This document shows positions 16,642-25,865 of a stretch of 64,000 nucleotides of DNA, piece after piece; within the stretch, counting starts at the first letter, position 1; every line of letters starts with the position of its first letter. The stretch lies in assembly GCA_017937125.1 (NCBI GenBank), contig JAGBEH010000001.1, positions 558,001 through 622,000 of the forward strand. The letters run 5' to 3'. The DNA is from Alistipes sp. GTDB lineage: Bacteria; Bacteroidota; Bacteroidia; Bacteroidales; Rikenellaceae. The notes beneath the pieces are model-generated. The model was not told the DNA's origin and did not search any database. It saw only the letters and a list, made by a program, of their open reading frames with translations. The position numbers and the translations under genes are program-made.

Positions 16642-19600
16642 ATGTATAAACATATTACTGTATTTCTCTCGGCGTTGCTCTGTTGCGCGTCCGTATTCGC
16701 CCAATCGGCCGTCGAGGTCGGCGGACGGGTGTCGGATGAGAACGGGCGGCCTATGGTGGGAGTGAACGTCGTGGATGTCGCCGACTTGCGGCACGGTACC
16801 ACTACCGATATCGACGGTTATTATAAAATTAAGGTCGCTGCTACATCGTCGCTGCAATTCTCCTTTTTGGGATATGCTACGCTTACGGTACGTGTCGATA
16901 ACCGCACGGTCGTGGACGTGAAGATGCGTCCCGACGATACGGTCATAGATGAAGTCGTTGTCGTCGGCTACGGCACCTATACCAAATCGGGTATTACGGG
17001 TGCGGTCTCTAATGTCGATATGGACGATCTGCACTCATCGGCGACGGCGTCTGTCGATCAGGCCTTGCAGGGACGTATCGCGGGTATGGAGATAACGACC
17101 GACACGGGCGAACCGGGCAGCGGCTCGACTATCCGCATTCGCGGCTCGCGTTCGGTCGAAGCGGGCAACGAACCGTTGATAGTCGTCGATGGCGTACTCG
17201 ATGCCGTGTCGGATTTGAGCGAAATCAATCCGTCGGATATCGTCTCCATATCTGTGCTGCGCGATGCTTCGTCTACGGCCATTTACGGTGCGCGCGGCGC
17301 CAACGGCGTCATAATCGTTACTACCGATGCCCGTCAAGCGCATAAGTTATCTGTAAAGCTGAAGGCCGATATAGGCTTCTCGCAACTCGCAGGCAAGCTC
17401 GACATAATGAACGCTACCGAATATGCGGTCTATCGCAACGATATGTACTGGTGGATGAGTTCGCTTTCGGGTCGTCCGCAGCAGGAGGGTTCCTCTTATG
17501 CGTTCGACGACCCGTCGGTGTACGGCAAGGGTACCGATTGGGTGAAGGCTATCGGTCGTACGGCGCTTTACCAGAACTATTCTCTTTCGCTGCGCGGTTC
17601 GACATCGGGCACGAACTATTATGTCGGATTGGGCTATAACAACTCGCAAGGCATCGTCATAGGGTCGGGCTCGGAACGATATGCCGCCCGTTTCAATATC
17701 GAAAGCAAGATAGCCCGCTGGCTTTCGTTGGGAGTGAAGTCGAGTTATACGATGCGCGATATCGACCGCAACAATGCCGCTATCGGCGGGGCTAACACGT
17801 CGGCTGCGATATTCCTCGTTCCGATGTTGAATACGTCGGATACGTGGAACCGTTACGGGGACGAGTCCAAAACTGGAGGCTCCGTCTTCAACAACCCGTA
17901 TCTGTCAGCCCGCAATATCGACAATATACAGCGTTCTTCCAATATGAACGTTACGCCGTTCGTCAAAGTGCATTTTACGCCGTATCTGCAAGCCGAGTCC
18001 AAACTGTCGTTCGTGCACAATCGCGACCGATACTACTATTACTCACCGTCGTATCTGCCCGTAGCGCAGACGTTGCAGACGGGAGGTACGGCACGGCGCA
18101 TCGATCGCGACGGCGATAATCTGTTGAGCGAAACGGTGTTGTCGTACGGCCGTACGTTCGCCCGCAAACATAAGCTCGATTTGCTGGCTGGCTTTACGGC
18201 CGAGCGTCGGCGTGTGGATTACGATTATGTTTCGGGCACGGGATTTTTGAATGATAAGATAGGTTATAACAATATTCGCGGCATCACCGATTCGCGCAAT
18301 CTGACGACCGACTCGTATAATCTGAATTTGCAGCGTATGTCCGTAATTGCGCGTGCCAATTACGTTTACGACGAGCGGTTCCATTTCACCTTTACGATGC
18401 GTGCCGACGGCTGTTCGGTCTTCGCCGACGGCCATAAGTGGGGATTTTTCCCTGCGGGGGCATTCCGTTGGAGCATATCCAAGGAGAAGTGGCTGCGCGG
18501 CACCTATTGGCTAAATGATCTGTCGTTGCGTGCGAGTGTCGGACGCTCGGGGAACGATGCTATATCGAGTTATCTCTCTCTGCCCGTGTTGGCGGCCTCG
18601 ACATCGGGGTGGCTGTTCGGAGACGTGCAGGCTTTGTCGGTATATCCGACCCGATTGGGAAACTCCGATCTGACGTGGGAGACGACCGATGCGTATAATA
18701 TAGGTATCGATTTCGCGGTCCTCAAACGGCGGATTTTCCTCGAAGTCGATACTTACGGGTCGATTACTACGGGAATGCTGCTCTCGGTGAAGAATTCCCA
18801 TACGACAGGATACGATACCTATTTTACCAATTTCGGCAAGACTCGCAATATCGGCATCGAAGCGGCTTTGACGACTCGCAATATCGTGGCTCCGAAATTC
18901 AGGTGGGTTACGAAACTTACTATCGCGCATAATAATCAGAAGACTATCGATGTGGGCAATAACGGCCGCCTCGTTCCGACATATACCAGCCCGCGCAACC
19001 GTACGCAGCCATTGTACGGCTACCGCAACGGTTATCCTACCAATGCGCTGTGGGGTTACAAATATGCAGGCGTATGGAAAAACAGGGAGGAGATAGCTGC
19101 CAATTCGAAAACCAAGGCTTACGTTTCGGCTTCGATTACGCAGGAGGGGTATGCCCGTTATGTCGATATAAATCACGACGGGGTGCTCGATGCCGACGAT
19201 TACGTCTATCTCGGCACGTCGGATCCGATCGTTTACGGCGGTTTCCAGAATACGTTCGTCCTTTTCGATAATTTGCGTTTGGGCATATATTTCACATACT
19301 CTTTGGGCGGCAGGATTTATAATCTCTCGGAGTTGTGGATGGGTACCGGATGTTCGAGTTCGAACAAGTACCGTTATATGCTCGATGCGTGGCATCCGGT
19401 ACGCAATCCCGCATCGGACATCCCGCGCGCCTATACCGATGACGGCGTGCAGGCGAGCGACCGTTTCGTCCACGATGCCTCCTATCTGCGATTGCAGACA
19501 TTGTCGCTGAACTATACTTGGCGTATCAAAAACAAGCAGGCGCCGATAAAGAGCGTCGATTTCGGCGTAAGCTGCGATAACGTGTGGCTGTGGAAACGTT

Positions 19601-19710
19601 ATAACGGTTTCGATCCGGACGTCTCCACCTCTGCGGCCGCGCGCCGTGTCGATAACGGAGCCTATCCGAAGGCGCGGTCGTTCATTTTCAGCATACAACT
19701 GACTTATTGA
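16642..19710 (+). CDS. SusC/RagA-type TonB-dependent outer-membrane transporter
   Basis: A 1022-residue outer-membrane importer. The signal peptide is MYKHITVFLSALLCCASVFA. Residues about 25-100 are a carboxypeptidase regulatory-like domain (VSDENGRPMVGVNVV). DEVVVVGYGT near residue 107 is the TonB-contact segment, followed by the plug (QALQGRIAGMEIT, SIRIRG-like block, LRDASSTAIYGARGANGVI) and a 22-strand barrel ending in aromatic Tyr. There is no STN domain, so signalling goes through the hybrid sensor rather than an anti-sigma factor. The SusD gene starts 4 nt later; the two proteins form the pump-and-lid pair for one oligosaccharide. Confidence 0.97.
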   Translation: MYKHITVFLSALLCCASVFAQSAVEVGGRVSDENGRPMVGVNVVDVADLRHGTTTDIDGYYKIKVAATSSLQFSFLGYATLTVRVDNRTVVDVKMRPDDTVIDEVVVVGYGTYTKSGITGAVSNVDMDDLHSSATASVDQALQGRIAGMEITTDTGEPGSGSTIRIRGSRSVEAGNEPLIVVDGVLDAVSDLSEINPSDIVSISVLRDASSTAIYGARGANGVIIVTTDARQAHKLSVKLKADIGFSQLAGKLDIMNATEYAVYRNDMYWWMSSLSGRPQQEGSSYAFDDPSVYGKGTDWVKAIGRTALYQNYSLSLRGSTSGTNYYVGLGYNNSQGIVIGSGSERYAARFNIESKIARWLSLGVKSSYTMRDIDRNNAAIGGANTSAAIFLVPMLNTSDTWNRYGDESKTGGSVFNNPYLSARNIDNIQRSSNMNVTPFVKVHFTPYLQAESKLSFVHNRDRYYYYSPSYLPVAQTLQTGGTARRIDRDGDNLLSETVLSYGRTFARKHKLDLLAGFTAERRRVDYDYVSGTGFLNDKIGYNNIRGITDSRNLTTDSYNLNLQRMSVIARANYVYDERFHFTFTMRADGCSVFADGHKWGFFPAGAFRWSISKEKWLRGTYWLNDLSLRASVGRSGNDAISSYLSLPVLAASTSGWLFGDVQALSVYPTRLGNSDLTWETTDAYNIGIDFAVLKRRIFLEVDTYGSITTGMLLSVKNSHTTGYDTYFTNFGKTRNIGIEAALTTRNIVAPKFRWVTKLTIAHNNQKTIDVGNNGRLVPTYTSPRNRTQPLYGYRNGYPTNALWGYKYAGVWKNREEIAANSKTKAYVSASITQEGYARYVDINHDGVLDADDYVYLGTSDPIVYGGFQNTFVLFDNLRLGIYFTYSLGGRIYNLSELWMGTGCSSSNKYRYMLDAWHPVRNPASDIPRAYTDDGVQASDRFVHDASYLRLQTLSLNYTWRIKNKQAPIKSVDFGVSCDNVWLWKRYNGFDPDVSTSAAARRVDNGAYPKARSFIFSIQLTY

Positions 19711-19714
19711 CGAT

Positions 19715-21406
19715 ATGAAAAAACGATTATATATTCTTGCGGCGGCCGTTATCTCCTGTACCGCCTGCTCGCTCGACGAGAATTTGACCTCGTATTCCAC
19801 GGGCGAAACGTATTACACCGACGAACGGGAGATCATAACGGGATTGAACGGTTGCTATTTGCCTATGAGACAGATATTCGGCTCGGCGGATTTCTTCCTT
19901 TACAGCGAGGCTTCGACCGATGTTATGTATCTGAACAACAGCTCTTACTATACGGCCGTCTGCGACTATTCGCCTACGAAGGCGAGTATCGTCTCGACAG
20001 TATGGCAGCGCGGATATATGGGCGTAATGTATGCCAATGCGGTTATCGCGGGCATCGGAAGGGCTGTCGAACGGGGTTACATTACCGAGCAGGCGAGCCG
20101 CAAATATTTGGCGGAAGCGTCCATCCTGCGGGCAATGTTCTATTATGTGCTTACTTCGACCTACGGCGATGTCCCGTTTTACACCGAAGAGGTTACCGAA
20201 CATAATCGTGCCCGTATAGCTTCTCTGCCGCGAATGTCGGCGAGCGAGACGCGCAAGTACCTGATTGCGGAACTTATGGAGTATCTGATGCCTTCCAACC
20301 ATCCTACGCATCGCGGATCGGGTGCGCTCGATTTCGTACGCACCTATAATTCCGATACGGAATATCGTGTCGGTGCGGCTGTCGGTTTGATGCTTGCGGG
20401 CAAACTCGCTATGTGGGAAAAGCAGTGGGACGATGCGATTGCGGCGTTCGGCGTAATAGAGGATATTTACGGAAACGGTGCGGGTGTCGATCCCGCAGGG
20501 GCTTTGGCACGTTACCCGCTTAGCGATATTCCTTTCAGCCGTAAATACACCGCCGAGTCGATATGGGAACTCGCATATTCGTACAAACCCTACGGCTTGC
20601 AGGTTCCCGGTGTCATCGCGACATACTGTACTCCGACGAGACGGTCGTCCACCGTTTCGAACGACGATGAAGAGGAGGAATATGTGGTGTCGGACGTCTA
20701 TAACGGTATCGGCATTCCCGAATTGGGCAATACCGCCCGTCTGGCCGTTCCCGTACGTCCTACCGGATATTATTACCAACGGCTTATGTATTACAATTCG
20801 GGTGATTTGCGTCGCGCCGCGTACGACAGCGCCGGTAACGAGATTGCAAGTTCTGGCAATATGGCTTGGCAGTGGCTCGGCTACGATCCTGTCGCGGATC
20901 CTCAATATACGGGTAATCGGCGGCTTATGTACTTTGCGAGTACGGTATCGTCTTCGGGGAGGCCTTGGCTCGGAAACAAGTTCTGGTGCTACGGTATGGT
21001 ATATACCCGCGACGATAACAATCCGAAGATTTTCCGCTATGCGGGGGCATTGCTCTGTTTGGCGGAGGCATATGCCGAAAAAGGCGATTTCGGCAAGGCG
21101 TGCGAGTATCTCAACGCCACGCGTTTGCGTGCGGGATTGCAGCCTTTCACGGCGGGAACGTTCGCCGGCAGAGAGGCTCTGCTCGAAGAGATCGTAGAGG
21201 AGAATGCGCGCGAGCTGTTCGGAGAATTCCAGCGCCGTTTCGAACTCGTGCGTTGGGGCATATGGTACGAACGTACGCTCGAATACAGCGACAGTCCCAT
21301 TCTGAAGAGCAATATTCGCCCTTATAAACAGTATCTCCCCATTCCCGCCGATCAGATAACCTATTCGGGCGGGGCGTTGGATAATGATGCCTATGTCGAA
21401 AATTAA
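19715..21406 (+). CDS. SusD/RagB family nutrient-binding lipoprotein
   Basis: A 563-residue surface lipoprotein that caps SusC and binds the substrate. The signal ends in TACSLDENLTSYSTG, a classic SusD opening with mature Cys19. The YTDEREIITGLNGCY helix, YLAEASILRAMFYYVL block and the C-terminal ARELFGEFQRRFELVRWGIW and YKQYLPIPADQI motifs are family hallmarks. It is about as long as other SusD proteins. The acidic run NDDEEEEY near residue 318 is an unusual loop. Substrate cannot be predicted from sequence. Confidence 0.96.
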   Translation: MKKRLYILAAAVISCTACSLDENLTSYSTGETYYTDEREIITGLNGCYLPMRQIFGSADFFLYSEASTDVMYLNNSSYYTAVCDYSPTKASIVSTVWQRGYMGVMYANAVIAGIGRAVERGYITEQASRKYLAEASILRAMFYYVLTSTYGDVPFYTEEVTEHNRARIASLPRMSASETRKYLIAELMEYLMPSNHPTHRGSGALDFVRTYNSDTEYRVGAAVGLMLAGKLAMWEKQWDDAIAAFGVIEDIYGNGAGVDPAGALARYPLSDIPFSRKYTAESIWELAYSYKPYGLQVPGVIATYCTPTRRSSTVSNDDEEEEYVVSDVYNGIGIPELGNTARLAVPVRPTGYYYQRLMYYNSGDLRRAAYDSAGNEIASSGNMAWQWLGYDPVADPQYTGNRRLMYFASTVSSSGRPWLGNKFWCYGMVYTRDDNNPKIFRYAGALLCLAEAYAEKGDFGKACEYLNATRLRAGLQPFTAGTFAGREALLEEIVEENARELFGEFQRRFELVRWGIWYERTLEYSDSPILKSNIRPYKQYLPIPADQITYSGGALDNDAYVEN

Positions 21407-21419
21407 ATATGGAGCGGTT

Positions 21420-21779
21420 ATGAAAAGAGTTTTGTTGATGATGGTATTTCTTGCGTTCGCGGGCGTGTCCTCCTGCGAAAAGAGTTTCGAAAGCTCCGTC
21501 GAACTGGCTGTGAATGATGAAACGCTCACTCTCGGAGCGGCTGCGGGGACGTGTGTCATAACGGTATATTCCAATACCGACTGGCGTGCGTCACTCGCGG
21601 CCGACGGCGACTGGGCACGTATTTCCGTCGGCGGCGGAGACGGTATGTCCGCTTCGGGGCTCGGTTTCGTACATTTCTTTTTCGAAGCCAACGGCTCGGG
21701 TACTTCGCGCGAGGCGGTCGTAACATTGCAAAGTAAGAACAAGACGGTTTCCGTAGTATTGACTCAGAGCGGAAATTGA
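21420..21779 (+). CDS. BACON-domain lipoprotein, 119 residues
   Basis: The ATG at 21420, 13 nt after the SusD stop, gives the signal MKRVLLMMVFLAFAGVSSCE, so the frame start at 21384 inside SusD is rejected. One BACON-like module follows (ITVYSNTDWRASL, DWARISVGGGDG, VVTLQSKNKTVSVVLTQSGN). Lipoproteins at this position, just after SusD, often bind the same glycan as SusD; that role is inferred. Confidence 0.75.
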   Translation: MKRVLLMMVFLAFAGVSSCEKSFESSVELAVNDETLTLGAAAGTCVITVYSNTDWRASLAADGDWARISVGGGDGMSASGLGFVHFFFEANGSGTSREAVVTLQSKNKTVSVVLTQSGN

Positions 21780-21790
21780 AAAACGGGTGT

Positions 21791-24079
21791 ATGATGAAAC
21801 GAATTATAAAACATATGATTATACTGTCGGGAATGCTGTTTGCGGCCTGCTATCAGGATGCCGATGAAGTACCCGTCGTGGTTCTCGGCGCCGATGCAGA
21901 CGAATACGTCGTTTCGCAAAACAGAGGGGAGATAACCGTTCCCGTCATTTCCGATGCGGAATTTACGGTTTCGTTCGTCTCTGATGCCGATTGGGCGGAG
22001 TTCGTCGGTTTTGCGGGACAACGTACCGCAAAAATCGCGGGCGACCGCGATGTGACGATAGCTTATGCCGAGAATACGGGCGTATCGCGGTATTTCGATA
22101 TCGAGCTTGCGCGCGGTAACCGCCGTCAGATTGTGCGTATCAAGCAGAAGGGCATCTACAATAACGATATCCTCTGCCCCGATCGCAATATTTTGGCCGA
22201 CTGGGTGCAGGGCGAACGCTATGCCAGGCTGCTGACGCTTATTCCTCACGACAGGATAGATATATCGGTCGTATACGATGACGGCAGCGACGGCTGGATA
22301 GTCGAATACGCTCTCATGAACAACTTTTTCGTCTTTACGGCCGCATCCAACGATACGGGAGCGGAGCGTTCGGCGGCGGTTATGTTTTCCGCCCGCAACG
22401 GCTGGGACGAAGTCTGCACGGAGTGCATTCGCATAACCCAGTCTCCGCGCGATGCGGATTATGTCGCTGTTTCGTTCGCCGATTTGCGCGGAATGCTGAA
22501 TACTGCGGGCTCGGTCGTTATCGATAGTAATCTTATGCTTGCGGGGCGTGTCGTCAATGATAATTCCGAAGGCAACGGCGGACCCGTTCCTAACCTTACC
22601 GTATCGCTGCTCGATACTGCTATGGCCGACAGGACGGTGTTCATACAGAGCGAAGACGGTTCGAGCGGGGTGAAAGTCGTGTTCGACAGTGCCGCAGACA
22701 ATAACTTGCGCCGCTACGATGCGGTTACGCTCTGCCTGCGCGGGATGACACTGCGACGCGACGGAGGCGGTGTCGATGACCCCGTACGCTATACGCTCGA
22801 AGGCGCTGCGGAATGCAATGTTCTTTCGTCTTCTGCGGGTTCCGCTGCGGCTGTAGTCCGTAAGGTGCGTACTATAAATGAATTGACCGATGAGGATATG
22901 TATACGTTCGTAACCTTGTCCGACTGCGAGATACCGATACGCAAAGGTCCGTTCGCACCGATCAGCCAGACGTTCCGTAATATTATGGGGACCTATCCTA
23001 TGGTCATACGTGATCGTACGGGCGGTACTATGTATATGATGAATAACGTTTCGTGCGACTATGCCCGCAACGGCAAGATGATGCCTTACGGTTCGGGCGA
23101 GGTTTCGGGCGTCGTGGTTCACGAGCCGTGCGACCAGTTCGAGTGGAATATCTCCGAAGCGGCATCGATGACGGCTGCGGGGTATCTCGAAAATCAGATT
23201 TTCGGCATCGGAAATATCGGACGCTATCAGATACGCCCCGTCTCCCGCGAGGATATAGCCTTAGCATCCGATTTTGCCGACGGTTTTTCCGAAATGATTT
23301 GCGAGTTTCGATGGTTCAATTCCGATTACGATGCCATTTCGCGCAATGTCGATGACAATAATCATCTTTGGGCTACGTATTCGGCTTTTTCGGTCGGCAG
23401 CGGATGTCAGGCCTTAGACCCGATAGGCCGTGCCAACGGCGAAATGTGGCATACCGATGCCTCGCATCCGATAACTTCCCGTGCAGACCATACTTATTTG
23501 GGTCCCGTATCCGCGACGGGCGGATTTGCCGACTTCACCAACGGCAACGGGGTTTACGATGCGTCTGGCAATTCGGCGCATTTCAGCATTACGGGTACTC
23601 TGGCGACTAACGGTACTATCGATACGCCCAACGGCTCGGCGTGGCGGCATACGTACTGGTATCTTGCGAATACGTTCCAGGCGTGGACGGTTCGTTTCTC
23701 TACCGCCGAAATAGGTTCCGAACACGCACCGATGTCGGTGCAGTTCGGCGCGATAGATTGCAGTTCTGTTTCGTTCGGCGCACCGCGCTATTGGAAGGTG
23801 CAGTATTCGACCGATGCCGCCTCGTGGAACGATATCGCCGATTATACGGTGCCAGATATGATTATGGCGACCAATCGCAAATTCTGGCAGTCGCCCGCAT
23901 TCAAATATATGAGTTTCACGTTGCCCGCTTCGGCCGACGTGTGGAATAAGGAGAGTGTTTACATACGCCTCATCCCTTCGTCGAACAGGGCGGGAACGCA
24001 GTATGCCTACGACGGGACTGCTATAGTCCCCAATCGCGAGAGCGCGTTGAACTATTTCGCCGTGAGATGTAACAAATAA
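21791..24079 (+). CDS. DUF5689-type surface lipoprotein with N-terminal BACON-like domain
   Basis: A 762-residue lipoprotein starting at the ATGATG doublet (21791/21794); the signal ends in GMLFAACYQ. Residues about 35-125 resemble a BACON module (EITVPVISDAEFTVSF). Residues about 235-470 match DUF5689: VSFADLRGML, then LMLAGRVVNDNSEGNGG, TVFIQSEDGSSGVKV and a VTLCLRGMTL strand. The C-terminal 250 residues (SAWRHTYWYLANTFQAWTVR, VQYSTDAASW) look like a jelly-roll glycan-binding region. It belongs with SusD and the BACON protein as the binding layer of the locus. No catalytic motif is seen. Confidence 0.65.
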   Translation: MMKRIIKHMIILSGMLFAACYQDADEVPVVVLGADADEYVVSQNRGEITVPVISDAEFTVSFVSDADWAEFVGFAGQRTAKIAGDRDVTIAYAENTGVSRYFDIELARGNRRQIVRIKQKGIYNNDILCPDRNILADWVQGERYARLLTLIPHDRIDISVVYDDGSDGWIVEYALMNNFFVFTAASNDTGAERSAAVMFSARNGWDEVCTECIRITQSPRDADYVAVSFADLRGMLNTAGSVVIDSNLMLAGRVVNDNSEGNGGPVPNLTVSLLDTAMADRTVFIQSEDGSSGVKVVFDSAADNNLRRYDAVTLCLRGMTLRRDGGGVDDPVRYTLEGAAECNVLSSSAGSAAAVVRKVRTINELTDEDMYTFVTLSDCEIPIRKGPFAPISQTFRNIMGTYPMVIRDRTGGTMYMMNNVSCDYARNGKMMPYGSGEVSGVVVHEPCDQFEWNISEAASMTAAGYLENQIFGIGNIGRYQIRPVSREDIALASDFADGFSEMICEFRWFNSDYDAISRNVDDNNHLWATYSAFSVGSGCQALDPIGRANGEMWHTDASHPITSRADHTYLGPVSATGGFADFTNGNGVYDASGNSAHFSITGTLATNGTIDTPNGSAWRHTYWYLANTFQAWTVRFSTAEIGSEHAPMSVQFGAIDCSSVSFGAPRYWKVQYSTDAASWNDIADYTVPDMIMATNRKFWQSPAFKYMSFTLPASADVWNKESVYIRLIPSSNRAGTQYAYDGTAIVPNRESALNYFAVRCNK

Positions 24080-24093
24080 CCTGAAAACTGAAT

Positions 24094-25857
24094 ATGATGA
24101 AACGTATTTATTCGATTTTACTTATCTTTTGCATGTCGCCCGTATGCTGTGCGGGGGATTTGCCTGCCGTCGGTCCGAAAGAGGAGAGGCCCGCGGTATC
24201 GCCGAACGGCGTGCACGTTACGCCTGTCGGTGAACTCAACCGTAATTCGGCAATCAACTCGCATATGTTCGAGACGGGCAACAGCCGTCTCGAACTCGAC
24301 CGACGTACATTGGTCAAGCTCGGCAACGACGAACTGAAGCGTCCCTTAATCGCCTATCCGCGAGTCAAGAAGCTGCATAACGGGCGTTTTATGTTGATGT
24401 ATCAGGGTGCGCGCATAGGTGCCGACATCTTTTGGGCGTTGAGCGATGACGGTATGAAGTGGGAATATAAGGGTAAGGTGTTCGAGCGCCGTCCGACCGT
24501 AAACGGCGGCGGGGAGCAGGACGACCTGCGCTATTCGTCGGCCGATGCGATCGTCCTTCGCAACGGGGATATTCTGGCCATATCTCCGTTCCGCTGCAAT
24601 AAGGGATACTACGATTACGCCTCTACGAACGGCATATCCGTCAGACGCAGCACCGATAACGGCGAAACGTGGGGCGAGGAGGAGATAGTCTTTATAGGTA
24701 CCAATTGGGAGCCGTCGGCACTGCAACTGCCGTCGGGCGAGATACATGTCTATTTTACGGATAACGACCCGACATGGCGCGTCCACGACTCGGGAACATC
24801 CTTGCTGCGCTCTCTCGACAACGGACATACGTGGGAGTCGCAATGCCATATCATTCGCCAGTACCGTACCGAAACCTCGCTTAAAAAGGATCCGACGGTA
24901 ACTGCGCGCGTATATACCGACCAGATGCCCGTCAGCTGTCTTTTGAACGGTACGAACAAGACGATTACCGCTCTCGAGTCGATGGATGCCGACGACAAAT
25001 ATTTCATCTCTTTGGCGTGGAACGACGATAATTGGGCTCATACGCTTGTCGGAGACGATGTGGGACCCGCAGAGCGACAGAACAATGCATTCGACGGTTG
25101 CGCCCCGTATATAGCGCAGTTCCCGTCGGGAGAGACAGTGTTGGCTTACAATATCCGTTCGTTTTTTATGCGTATCGGCGATGCGCAGGGTAAGAATTTC
25201 GCCGAGGTCGAACCTTTCGAGCCGTTCGGAACGGTCGTAGGGTATTGGGGTGCGATAGAGATGCTCGACAGCCATACCGTTATGGCTACCGTTCCCGACG
25301 GTACGGGATGCGACAGTAAAACGCGCCCCGTCCTCGTCGGCAGGCTGCGGCTGAATCATCGTATAGATGCTCCGTTTGCAGCCGTTGAGGTCGATGGCGA
25401 TAATGCCGATTGGGCGGATAATACGGACGCTCTCTTTATAGGCAGCGAGTCGCAGGCGCAGGTTACGTTCCGTTTCGCGTATGACGAAGATAATGTCTAT
25501 CTGCTTGCCGAATGTCTCGATCGCGACATTACCGTATGGGATAAATTGACGGTGATGTTCGGCAACGGAAAGTCGGCCGACAAGGCATTTCGGGCTACGG
25601 TGTCTGTCGGGAAAAACGGGCTTTCCGTAGACAGGAAGGGCATTGCTTTCAAATACACGGTTATCGGGACTCTCAACGACCAGAGCGACGAGGATGAAGG
25701 GTATGTACTCGAAATGGCCATACCGAAAAAAATGCTCGCCATCGAGGGCGGAAGGCTGTTTTTCAATGCCGATCTTGTAGACGACGGTCTGCACGACGGA
25801 TTTACGGGCGTAACGGAACAGAATGCCGAGGGGTGGATGCCCGTCGTACTTAAATAG
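24094..25857 (+). CDS. Sialidase-fold (BNR) hydrolase-like protein with C-terminal CBM9-like domain, copy 1
   Basis: A 587-residue exported protein (MMKRIYSILLIFCMSPVCCA signal). Residues about 60-420 form a beta-propeller with Asp-box motifs STDNGETW and SLDNGHTW, an AYPRVKKLHNG opening, WEPSALQLPSGEIHVYF and YWGAIEMLDSHTV. Residues about 425-587 (VDGDNADWADN, VTFRFAYDEDNVYLLAE, YVLEMAIPKKML) resemble a CBM9-type carbohydrate-binding module. The propeller could be a sialidase (GH33) or arabinanase-like (GH93) enzyme; the YPR motif fits several such families. It is clearly paralogous to the gene at 27838 and 8 nt from the acetylesterase, so the trio probably acts on one glycan. Confidence 0.7.
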   Translation: MMKRIYSILLIFCMSPVCCAGDLPAVGPKEERPAVSPNGVHVTPVGELNRNSAINSHMFETGNSRLELDRRTLVKLGNDELKRPLIAYPRVKKLHNGRFMLMYQGARIGADIFWALSDDGMKWEYKGKVFERRPTVNGGGEQDDLRYSSADAIVLRNGDILAISPFRCNKGYYDYASTNGISVRRSTDNGETWGEEEIVFIGTNWEPSALQLPSGEIHVYFTDNDPTWRVHDSGTSLLRSLDNGHTWESQCHIIRQYRTETSLKKDPTVTARVYTDQMPVSCLLNGTNKTITALESMDADDKYFISLAWNDDNWAHTLVGDDVGPAERQNNAFDGCAPYIAQFPSGETVLAYNIRSFFMRIGDAQGKNFAEVEPFEPFGTVVGYWGAIEMLDSHTVMATVPDGTGCDSKTRPVLVGRLRLNHRIDAPFAAVEVDGDNADWADNTDALFIGSESQAQVTFRFAYDEDNVYLLAECLDRDITVWDKLTVMFGNGKSADKAFRATVSVGKNGLSVDRKGIAFKYTVIGTLNDQSDEDEGYVLEMAIPKKMLAIEGGRLFFNADLVDDGLHDGFTGVTEQNAEGWMPVVLK

Positions 25858-25865
25858 AATTTGTT

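Noticed and set aside
19727..21742. A 671-codon open frame on the minus strand opposite SusD.
   Set aside because: It is the antisense of SusD and its neighbours, has no family features, and its protein is rich in Arg and Ile as expected for a shadow frame.
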